From Bicyclus anynana (lineage: Eukaryota; Arthropoda; Insecta; Lepidoptera; Nymphalidae), in NCBI RefSeq assembly GCF_947172395.1, contig NC_069104.1, positions 5,669,355 to 5,733,354 of the forward strand: 64,000 bases of DNA, in the 5' to 3' direction. This document shows, one piece after another, positions 55,664-64,000 of this stretch (position 1 is the first letter of the stretch; each line of letters starts with the position of its first letter). The position numbers and the translations under genes are program-made. The notes beneath the pieces were generated by a model, which made no database searches, was not told the DNA's origin, and saw only the letters and a program-made list of their open reading frames with translations.

Positions 55664-58430
55664 ATCGAGTACAGTAGGTAGAAAGGCGCGGTCCCCTCGC
55701 TACGGAGTTCGGCGCATTCATTACAAAAGCGACACATCGCAGGGCCCCGGTTTAATAATTCCTCTCGCTGGAGTCCCCCGTACGGGTCGCAAGACTGCAC
55801 GCCCGGCTAACTGTATCAATCAACATCAAACAAACGGTCTATCTCTTTAAATACAATTTTAGGGTTGAAATATTTTACCGTAACGAGCTCATAAATAAAA
55901 TTTGCTTCGTATTTACAAATTATGACCCATTTCCCTGGCTAAGCAAAACATAGCGTATACGATTTTAACTTTTGGATAAATATTGTTATTACATTATTTT
56001 TTAACATAAATCTGAGAAGTTCTAGGGCGGTTATTCTAATAAACCGTTTGTTTAATAGTATTTGTTACTTATTTTTAAATAAATTTTGCTTATTTACCTC
56101 GTACTTTTATTCAAAATTATATAGTAGGTACTTTATTGATACATATGACAGTAGTTGAAGTTTAGATTGAACAATAATAATTCATATGTTCATAAAATTG
56201 GGACTAGATTGAGATTGGGTATATTGTTACGCACAATACAATATGCTACTTTTTTACTCAGATTTTTTAATACCCAAAAGTTCTTTATTACAAATAAGAT
56301 TCACCTCACTCCACGAACTTATTCGGCAGTCTATGAAGCAAGAATATTTAAAGTAAAAAAGAAAAAGAATTTCTTAGCCTACTAAGCTTAAAAAAGGCCT
56401 AAGCGTGACTGATAGGGGGCGAGTCCTAAAACAACAAAGCCGGGCTCTATATCCTATTCAGCCGACCCGCATCCAGCCAACTGCGAACTAAAGAATTATC
56501 CCGCACAAAGAACTACTCGACAGTAATAAAGATGTTACAATACGTGTCCACGGTGCGTATTTTCATATTAAATAACGTCTAACAGCGAAGAAAGCAAATA
56601 AAACAAAAATCGCACATCCTACCTACGTCAGAGATAAAAGAACTCCGGTAACAATTTTCAGAATTCGTTTCCAATTTTATTTGTGTGAAGCGCAAACACA
56701 GATATAAGAAGTAACTAGATTTATAAAGTGCCAACTGTTTGTATTGAAACCAGCGTACCCGGGGGCGTGGCCTTACAAACACATTTATAGTGTAATAATA
56801 CTTATCACACTGATAAACTCTTCACTTAATTGGCTGTTTAATATTTAGTGAAAAAGGAAATATATTACCCTTATTTTAGAGTTGAAAATTATTTATTACT
56901 GTTGTCTCAGAACAAATGAAAATTCTTGAATGAAAATTCATGAATGAAATCTGTAGTACCGCTACTCGTCACTAGTTGTCTCTATATATAAGCTTTATTA
57001 CCCTTATAAATAAGATTCAAAATGATCCTAACTTTGTTTTATTAATGTTGTCTAGGGATGTGAAATAACGATAGTCTTAAACATTCTCTCTCAGATTTGG
57101 ATGTTAAACAATGTTTCACAATGATAAACAATGTTAAACAATGTTTCACAAATTTCTCAGGATAATTTCACTAACAAATGAAAGTGATATAAAAACAAAA
57201 AATAAAACACGGTATAGTACAGTGTCGTCGTATCTTTCACATGACTATTCTTTTGTATACTGTACAATATTTGCCAATACAATATAGACCAAACTGCAAG
57301 TATTGTTATGCCTATCTGACAACTTTAGATATCATTAGAAAAACACCACAATGACACATTATTGCAATGTCGAAATTCGTTCGTTTAAGTTTTGAGAAAC
57401 ACATGACCAGCTGCTCTAAGTATTTCGTAAACTTAATTCCTAAATATATAAAAAACACGATAGTATATATTTTTTTAATTCGTCGGTTTTTGCAGAAAAT
57501 AACTTAATTATTTCCTATTTAACTATAATGAGTTTCATGATGAATGTTACCAGTAGATTATTTTCCAACCCGTTAGTAGTCAATAGGTCAATTACAAATC
57601 CTCATTCTTGACGTTCCTAACACTTTAAGTACGTCATTTTATTTGTATCCTAAAAGACACGAATACGACTTTTAGAAAAAAAAATCTTTTTGTTTGGCAC
57701 TGCCGTGACTACTAAATATCTTCTGTTTCCACTTTACATTAACGTCTGACTGCGTAAAATGTTTGGAACAAATTAGAATGCGGTTTTGCATAAAACAAAT
57801 TTTGCTTCCTAGTCGCCTCGATTAATTTTTTTTCTCTCCGGATTCCTAAAATTTTTTTTCCAAAATTTCATCATTATCGTGTCATCATAATATAATAGTA
57901 GTAGATATAAAATATCGATATATTATTATCGACATCCCTAAATGAATAGCTAAATGACATATGGCAGCTGCTTAAATTCAAAACTAACATAAATCACAAT
58001 TACACTTTTTTCAGGAGAACTAAAACAAGAAAAATAATAACTATTTTTTGGTCTATTTTTCCTCTTATTTTATATAAAGCATAATATAATATATACATTG
58101 AAATCATATTTTTAAATTGTTTTGCAGTTTTCTGATAAACTGAATGCTAGAGGAGATAATAAAAGCATAAAATATGCTGCTTTTCAATTGAAACCTTTGA
58201 AAATAAAATAATCGTATATTTGTTGATTTCAGACAATAAAATGATCGTATTAATCTTGTTTCACTGTCTCAAATCAATAAACATTCCCCTTCGTCGCTTG
58301 TGTTTTTTTATTTATTTATTTTATACTGCGGTGATGTACACGTACACGTAAGTATTCGACGCTTACATCTTTTCTCTTTTTTTTATTAATTCACAACTCT
58401 GGCATAACAGTGGAAACGTGGTGGTATTTA
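55664..58430. other. Osa intron, strongly AT-rich
   Basis: No gene or defined repeat. GTTAAACAATGTTTCACAA occurs twice near 57102-57150 with a short spacer, a local duplication. Confidence 0.45.
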
Positions 58431-58530
58431 GAAGGAAAACGGCCACGAGGTAGATCACCAATCCGATGGTCGGATCTTTTCATAGAAACAGGTGCCCACA
58501 CATTTTATAGTGCCATCTAGATGGCCTGTA
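58431..58530 (+). pseudogene. LINE reverse-transcriptase C-terminal fragment
   Basis: The frame reads GKRPRGRSPIRWSDLF and then IETGAHTFYSAI before a stop. GKR.RGRP..RW.DD is the hallmark of the tail domain of insect endonuclease/reverse-transcriptase LINEs. The surrounding element is lost. Confidence 0.7.
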
Positions 58531-60096
58531 TCCGTACTCGATGGAGGAGCATTGTTTATCGAAAGATGACTCGCCAAGGTAGTACCGATTGTCAGTCATG
58601 AGGGACCGACAGAGAAATTCAATTAAAGAACCTAAAGGCAAAACGAACACTCTGTCTCTTGAGTTTATTTTGACCTTAAAATTGTTAAAAGAAAATGTTC
58701 GTTTAGGCACATTTTATATTAGGCATATAAAACCATAATATACAACCAGTTTTTAAATAATATAAAAAGGTACTTTCATTTAAAAATTCACATGATGATC
58801 CTTTATTTAAAGCTGGAGCATTCCTAAATATTTTGTATATAATTAAAAAGTAACACAGATTATTTTGTGATTAATGTTCGACTGACAACGCGCAACTCAG
58901 GTCTCAGAATATAGCAGTTTAGATTATATTTCGCACGTTAACAATGAAAATTCAACATTAAAATGGTTACAATTTCTTGTTTTTAATTTTATGCAAAATC
59001 AATGGGTGTTTTCGTTAAATATAAAATAACAAGGATTATTAATATTAATAATAATTAATACATTTAATTAGGAATAGAAGAATTATTGCAATAAAATCAT
59101 TTTTGTAAATTTTTGATTTATGATAGTTTTGTTGTTGTTGTTGACGCAGTAAATGTATGCCCACTGGCGTCAACAGAATCTTCGAGAAAATCAAACTTGT
59201 ATTAAAATAAAGTAAACTTTAGTACTATTCCCGTAAAGTTCATTTTAGTTTGTGACTTTGAGTAAAATTATTTTTTCATATTTTAATGAAAATATAATAT
59301 AATACGTCTTAACGATGGTACGAAACACCATAATTTGATAAATTTTTGTGGCGGCTATCATTTTGGTATTCCAAAACGGCACAATATAGCATTTTTCTAA
59401 TCGTTTTTAATTATTTTCAATTACCGAATTTGACAACCGCAGGACGTAACGTGTCAGTCAACGAAACAAGACTGCTAGTACATGCGCGGATAGGCTTGCG
59501 AAGCTCCGCACACCCGGGTGTAAGCGGGCCACGCCCCTATGCTACTTCTATTGCTAAAAGCGTTAGCTTTTAGCGATCTCTGTTCTGTGAGCGCAAACAT
59601 ATCTAAAAAAATTAAAACTGTTTGGGTTTTAAGCTGCATTAATTTGTACAACATTATTTTCTAATGAATGACGGAGTGAAATTCAAATAATGTGTAATTA
59701 ATTTTTATAATTAGTGTACGAGTATGTATTTGATGAAAAAAATCATTTAAAACAAAAAAAAACAATGTATATTCCCATCCCAATAATAATTAATTAATTG
59801 GTTGATGACATCTAAATTTAAGAAGCTTTTATTTGTTCAACTTGCCTTGTTAGTGTAGGAGTAAGACTTCAAGCGTTAAATTAGATCTATTGCTGTTGAT
59901 TAAGCTCAAAAGTTTGATATTCAATACAATTATGGTACCTACCTTAGAGTGATGAGTTGGAAGTTGTCCATACGAACTTCTAATCAATATAAAAAAAATA
60001 TAACGAATTGGGATCATTTGTCTTTGCAAACACGTAGGTACATTTGTAACATTGACATAACAGCTTTATTTATTTAAATTTATTTATATTATTAAA
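58531..60096. other. Osa intron, nothing recognised
   Basis: GCTAAAAGC (59553-59561) and GCTTTTAGC (59566-59574) form a small stem next to a GC-richer patch (59480-59540). No gene seen. Confidence 0.4.
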
Positions 60097-60329
60097 CTAG
60101 CGAACGCCCGCGACTTTGTCCGCGTGGAATTTAATTTTTCACAAATCCCGCGGAAACTATGAATTTTTCCGGGATGAAAAGTAGCCTATGTGTTAATCCA
60201 GATTAAAATCTATTTCCATTCCAAATTTCAACCAAATTGCTTCAGTAGCCGCAGCGCAAAAGAGGAACAAACATACTTACACACTTATACACTTTCACAA
60301 GACAAACTTTCGCCTTTATAATATTAGTG
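60097..60329 (-). mobile_element. Lep1-like Helitron, complete
   Basis: Minus strand: starts TCACTAATATTATAAAGGCG and has the full body (GGAATGGAAATAGATTTTAA, GGATTAACACATAGGCTACT). It ends with GCGGACAAAGTCGCGGGCG and TTCGCTAG before T. Confidence 0.85.
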
Positions 60330-60733
60330 ATATTAATTTTATTTTCGATCCCAGTATATCGAAAATCGGACAGAAATGTTCGTGGCGTCTAGATTTAAAA
60401 CCGCCTATGGAGGGGCACTTATCTGGCAGGCACGTGACGGCCCTGTTGCAAGGGATGCAACTGTCACTAGCAATTCTTTCTATCGCTGCGTCCGTTATCT
60501 AGCTAACGGCAGCAGGGTATCTCGCCGCGGGCTATGTGCCTCGGATAAAGGAGACGCGTGCTTTGATCTGCGCGCAATCAAATATATGCACTTCAAAAAC
60601 AGATAGATACATTGATGGCTCCGTTATGTTGATATATTAAAAGTTTGTGTCAAAACCACATTAACAAATTCACGTTTTGAAATGAATGTTTAAGAGGTTT
60701 TATGTTTGTAGTCTTGGACTATCTTTAACTGTG
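60330..60733. other. Osa intron, uncertain open frame
   Basis: A 76-codon ATG frame at 60376-60606 lies in moderately GC-rich sequence (GTCCGTTATCTAGCTAACGG palindrome at 60491-60510). No domain recognised and not called. Confidence 0.35.
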
Positions 60734-60855
60734 CTTTTACGAAAATGGCAATTCTTTGGCCACATTTCCAGTTATCGAGAATGGACTGACAGTTGGTGGT
60801 ACAGAGCCAAGTGGAAGAGAAAATATCCAAAAAGATCTTAATGGACAGACTCTCA
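60734..60855 (+). pseudogene. LINE reverse-transcriptase C-terminal fragment
   Basis: The frame reads LLRKWQFFGHISSYREW, then WWYRAKWKRKYPKRS and a stop. The RR..FFGH...R motif is typical of the region after the reverse transcriptase in insect LINEs. Confidence 0.65.
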
Positions 60856-61026
60856 TGGCGACAATTATAAATACAATGGTGAAGTACCTAGTCTCATAAC
60901 GCAGCTAACCACCTAAAATTAAACGGCACTCACGACCATTCTACCAGGAGTTGGCGTTTAAGAAATAAATGTTTAGTCTATATTTCTGTTTACACTACAG
61001 TTGAGAGCTATAACGCGTAACGCACT

Positions 61027-61374
61027 TTTTTTTTATTCTCTACAAGTTAGCTCTTGAATACAATCTCACCTGATGGTGAGTGATGTGTGTGATGTGATCA
61101 AGTGATGATGCAATCTAAGATGGAAGCGGGCTAATTTGTTAGGAGTATTATGAAATCCACACCCCTTTCGATTTTTACACGATATCGAACCGGAACGCTA
61201 AATCGCTTGGCGGCACGTCTTTGTCGGTAGGGCGGTAACTAGCCACGGCCGGAGCCTCCCATCAGCCAGACCTGGACCAATTAAGAAAACCTCAATCGGC
61301 CCAGCCGGGGATCGAACCCAGGACCTCCGTCTTGTAAATCCACCGCGCATACCACTGAACTACGGAAGCCGTCA
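61027..61374 (-). mobile_element. tRNA-derived SINE, family S2, full length
   Basis: The minus-strand head is GACGGCTTCCGTAGTTCAGT, the consensus B box is GGGTTCGATCCCCGGCTGG, and the complete body is followed by an A-rich tail. A short TGATGTGTG insertion distinguishes this copy. Confidence 0.9.
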
Positions 61375-61704
61375 AAAATTCATAGAGACGACACTGTAAA
61401 CTCTTCTATCATAACCATGACAACAAAATACTTATTACTTAATACCCTTAACTATTTTAGTAAAAATATAACAGTCAAAACATTTTCAGGAGAGAATCTA
61501 CCTACATAAGAGTATGACAATACCAACTTGAACCCAATATACCGTAAAAGCCGTCCTAGCACATCCATTCTTCACATTGCGTAACTTTCACAAAGAGAGA
61601 AAAAGTAAAATACAAATATAACTACTTAAACATTACATAAAAGATGGAAATAAAGGATTTCCTTTTATCTACCGTATGTCGTATTCAATTTTATAGAAAT
61701 TCTA
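61375..61704. other. Osa intron, nothing recognised
   Basis: No feature I can support. Confidence 0.4.
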
Positions 61705-61885
61705 TAAATAACTAACCGCCGCCCGCGATTTCACCCGCGTAGTTCCCGTTCCCGTGAGAATACTGGGACAAAATGACACTCACAAATGACGTGGCTTTCT
61801 AGTGGTAAAAGAATTTTTAAAATCGTTTCAGTATATCAAGAGAAACAAACAATACTACAAACTTTACCTCTTTATCTCCATCTAG
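61705..61885 (-). mobile_element. Helitron-like family 2 copy
   Basis: On the minus strand it carries ATAAAGAGGTAAAGTTTGTA, AGAAAGCCACGTCATTTGTG and CACGGGAACGGGAACTACGC. It ends GGGTGAAATCGCGGGCGGCG. AAAGATGGAAATAAAGGA occurs on both sides (61642 and 61887), probably a duplicated flank. Confidence 0.65.
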
Positions 61886-62204
61886 AAAAGATGGAAATAA
61901 AGGAAAAGATTTCCACTTAGCTAGCGTATGTCGAATTCAATTGGAAAAATATGTTCAACTATAAATAATAACACGGCACCGCGCTTCGATTTCCTCCGTG
62001 CATAGGAAATTGCTTTCATTTTTAAGCGTGAAAACAATGTGGGCCGTAAATAAAATTATTCACGCCCACGCAAATTGGAGTAGGTTTTGCTTTTGCAGCG
62101 CTAAATGTAGGATGCCATGATAGTTGAGAGCGGTTTACAGAATTAATATACTATTCTATAAGTAAATTATAATTTGGAAATATTCCTCTTTTTAATAAAA
62201 ACAT

Positions 62205-63085
62205 AACCGGTCGATAGACAGTCAGTACGTAGTCACTACTCGGTACAATTTAGCATGCAAGTGTCGCGCTCGCAACTCTGGCGGACGCGCAGAGTACCAT
62301 TTCCTAAAAACAAGATTCACTTGTTTGAATAGCAAAATATTATACAGAGAGAAAGAAGATGAACAGACTACTGCATCGGCCTTTAATAGTTGTACAATAA
62401 ATAAAAGAAACATGATAATTTCCGACAAAATAGCAAAGAAGTGGCAACACTAACCGGTCGACAGTCGGTACGCAGCCACTACTCGGTACAATTTAGCAAA
62501 CAAGCACATTGTCAAGTGTCGCGCTCGCAACTCGGACGGGCGCGCGGAGTGCCAGTTCACAAAAACAAGATTCACTTATTTGAAGAAAAATATTATACAG
62601 GGAGAAAGAAGATGAACAGACTACTGCATCGGTCTTTAATAGTTGTATAATAAAGTAAACATGATAATTTCCGACAAAATGGCAAAGAAGTGGCAACACT
62701 AACCGGTCGACAGTCGGTACGCAGTCACTACTCGGTACAATTTAGCAAACAAGCACATTGTCAAGTGTCGCGCTCGCAACTCGGACGGGCGCGCGGAGTG
62801 CCAGTTCACAAAAACAAGATTCACTTATTTGAAGAAAAATATTATACAAGGAGAAAGAAGATGAACCGACTACTGCATCGGCCTTCAATAGCTGTATAAT
62901 AAATAAAGGAAACATGATAATTTCCGACAAAATGGCAAAGAAGTGGCAACACTAACCGGTCGACAGTCGGTACGCAGTCACTACTCGGTACAATTTAGCA
63001 AACAAGCTCATTGTCAAGTGTCGCGCTCGCAACTCGGACGGGCGCGCGGAGTGCCAGTTCACAAACACAAGGTTCACTCCACTTG
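62205..63085. repeat. About 250-bp tandem array, 3.5 units
   Basis: Units open AACCGGTCGACAGTCGGTAC at 62205 (variant), 62452, 62701 and 62954, giving periods of 247, 249 and 253 bp. Units two and three are nearly identical, the first is diverged, and the fourth stops about 130 bp in. Each unit has a GC-rich half (GTCGCGCTCGCAACTCGGAC) and an AT-rich half. Near-identical 62-69-codon frames on both strands of successive units start at non-ATG codons and reflect the repeat, not genes. The array lies about 700 bp downstream (minus strand) of osa exon 63781-63843. Confidence 0.95.
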
Positions 63086-63322
63086 TTTGTAATTGTAAGC
63101 CGCATGATGAAGACGCGACATTCATCGTTATAATTAATGTCGCTTTTGTGCGCGTGGTTTAGTTATGCACTGCGAGGTTGCGAGCCGCGACTATAACTGT
63201 AGGTAACCCCACTTATGTATGGAACAAATACGTTTTGGTGCTATTGTTTTTCGAGTGTGTTAGAAATTTAACATTTACATTTACAGTAATTTTTATTTAT
63301 TTCATCCATTATGAAAACTTCT
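63086..63322. other. Osa intron, nothing recognised
   Basis: No feature I can support. Confidence 0.4.
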
Positions 63323-63455
63323 AGTCGTTTTAAGCATTGTCCCATAGGTCAAGAGCCCCCCAAAAACATTTGGGAAGAGTTTCCAGAAGCAGTCGTTTTA
63401 AGGATTGTCCCATAGGTCAAGAGCCCCCCCAAAACATTTGGGAAGAGTTTCCAGG
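63323..63455. repeat. 68-bp tandem duplication
   Basis: AGTCGTTTTAAGCATTGTCC at 63323 recurs as AGTCGTTTTAAGGATTGTCC at 63391. The whole unit through GGGAAGAGTTTCCAG is almost identical, so the event is recent. Confidence 0.95.
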
Positions 63456-63780
63456 ACAAGGAGATAAATCTCGAAGCCCATACCTGCGATCCTTGAAACG
63501 AGACGTGACACGCACATCATACATATAATAACTTACATCTTCCAACAGAGCAAGATCTTGGTTAGTTACTAGGCAAGAGAGCACAGGAAGAAAGAAAAGA
63601 TTTTCGCACACTGATTACCAAACTTTCGGAGTGTACGCAGTGATAATGACGATAAATCCAAACAATCACGTAAATAAGAGTCGATGCTCATAAATGCTTT
63701 AAGTTTTATAGAATAATATGGAATGAAGAATTTATTAGATTTTCAGAAATATAAAACTCCGATTAATAATAAACACTTAC
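63456..63780. other. Osa intron start (minus strand)
   Basis: First 325 bp of the giant intron after the donor at 63780. Nothing else recognised. Confidence 0.5.
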
Positions 63781-63843
63781 CGAATCTTGATCGTGAGCGT
63801 TTGGTGTGGACGGCTGAGCAGGCCTAGGAGGTGGAGGGTAGCC
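63781..63843 (-). CDS. osa: osa upstream exon (Pro-rich)
   Basis: This 63-nt minus-strand exon lies between acceptor TTTTATTGTCAACAG and donor GATTCG|GTAAGTGTTT. It encodes exactly 21 codons in phase 0: a Pro-rich stretch GYPPPPRPAQPSTP followed by NAHDQDS. In Drosophila Osa a Pro/Ser-rich segment ending in His precedes the GQNSNDS motif, which fits splicing to exon 3978-4107. One alternative frame is also open and I did not check the third; the chosen frame gives the Osa-like composition. The assignment rests on splice sites, phase match and composition, not on a strong motif. It is a small exon within a disordered N-terminal region, so it has no domain of its own. Confidence 0.7.
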
Positions 63844-64000
63844 CTGTTGACAATAAAATAGTTTCAAATTACAACTGACTAAACAAAAACTGAACTGATC
63901 ACATAATATGCATTTAAAACATAATATCTCTTATATTATAATAGACCAGGTTCTGTGAGGTATTGAGTGTACATAATTCGAGGACCGCATTCTGTTAACA
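63844..64000 (-). other. osa: Upstream osa intron (partial)
   Basis: Sequence preceding the acceptor at 63844-63845 on the minus strand. It is AT-rich, and no further exon lies before the window edge. Confidence 0.6.

Larger units (their letters stand above)
4108..63780 (-). other. osa: Giant osa intron, about 59.7 kb
   Basis: The intron runs on the minus strand from donor TTCG|GTAAGTGTTT at 63780 to acceptor GTTGTTGCAG ending at 4108. Both flanking exons are read in phase 0 across it. No other exon with Osa-like coding sequence was found inside. It contains nearly all the repeats in this list, an intact DNA transposon, and two CpG-rich blocks that may be alternative first exons. Its size depends on the upstream exon being correctly assigned to osa. 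Confidence 0.7.

Noticed and set aside
62222..62930. Repeated 62-69-codon frames on both strands
   Set aside because: They repeat because the DNA repeats; starts are GTG or similar and both strands are open.
63337..63528. 63-codon frame in the 68-bp duplication
   Set aside because: It arises from the tandem duplication, with no independent evidence of coding.

Overview
The window is animal nuclear DNA, almost certainly from a moth or butterfly (Lepidoptera). It is AT-rich, with no operons and almost no open reading frames of note. It is crowded with repeats of lepidopteran type: Lep1-like Helitrons ending in a GC hairpin plus CTAG, and several tRNA-derived SINE families. The only coding host sequence I can support is two minus-strand exons that fit Osa (ARID1/BAF250), the ARID subunit of the Brahma SWI/SNF chromatin-remodelling complex.

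Host gene. The upstream exon (63781-63843, 21 codons) ends in a consensus minus-strand donor. The next exon (3978-4107, 43 codons plus one base) encodes the Osa signature GQNSNDS...RPTPSPTGSSGSRSMSPAV between a good acceptor and a GTGAGT donor. The two exons join in phase 0, so about 59.7 kb of the window is one giant osa intron. Positions 1-3977 are the start of the following intron. Two CpG-rich blocks inside the giant intron (about 6.7-7.3 kb and 22.2-22.8 kb) each carry a strong minus-strand splice donor and look like alternative first exons. An in-frame ATG lies inside exon 3978-4107, so an N-terminally shortened Osa isoform is possible.

Mobile DNA. The most complete element is a 1,833-bp DNA transposon (23339-25171). 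It has 38-bp terminal inverted repeats, TA target duplications, a TATA box, subterminal repeats and an intact 457-residue DDE transposase. The second Asp and the Glu of its catalytic triad are 82 residues apart because a SAP-like helical segment is inserted, which resembles the rare DD82E (Sailor) group of the IS630/Tc1/mariner superfamily. Other elements include a 502/503-bp MITE pair, one copy of which sits inside a Helitron and so shows its own empty site. There are also two copies of an unusual composite element (a large hairpin, then about 130-bp tandem repeats, then a short terminal module), a hAT-like TIR element, several LINE 3' ends, about eleven Lep1 Helitron copies, a second Helitron-like family, and at least five SINE families.

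Layout: 1-3.98 kb, intron with MITE, Helitron, GC-rich block and minisatellite; 3.98-4.11 kb, osa exon; 4.1-22 kb, intron with SINEs, promoter-like blocks and inverted repeats; 22.2-22.8 kb, CpG-rich first-exon candidate; 23.3-25.2 kb, intact transposon; 25-41 kb, repeat-rich intron; 41.7-48.5 kb, the two composite elements; 49-62 kb, AT-rich intron with scattered repeats; 62.2-63.1 kb, about 250-bp tandem array; 63.78-63.84 kb, osa exon. All repeat boundaries were read by eye and are approximate unless terminal motifs are quoted.
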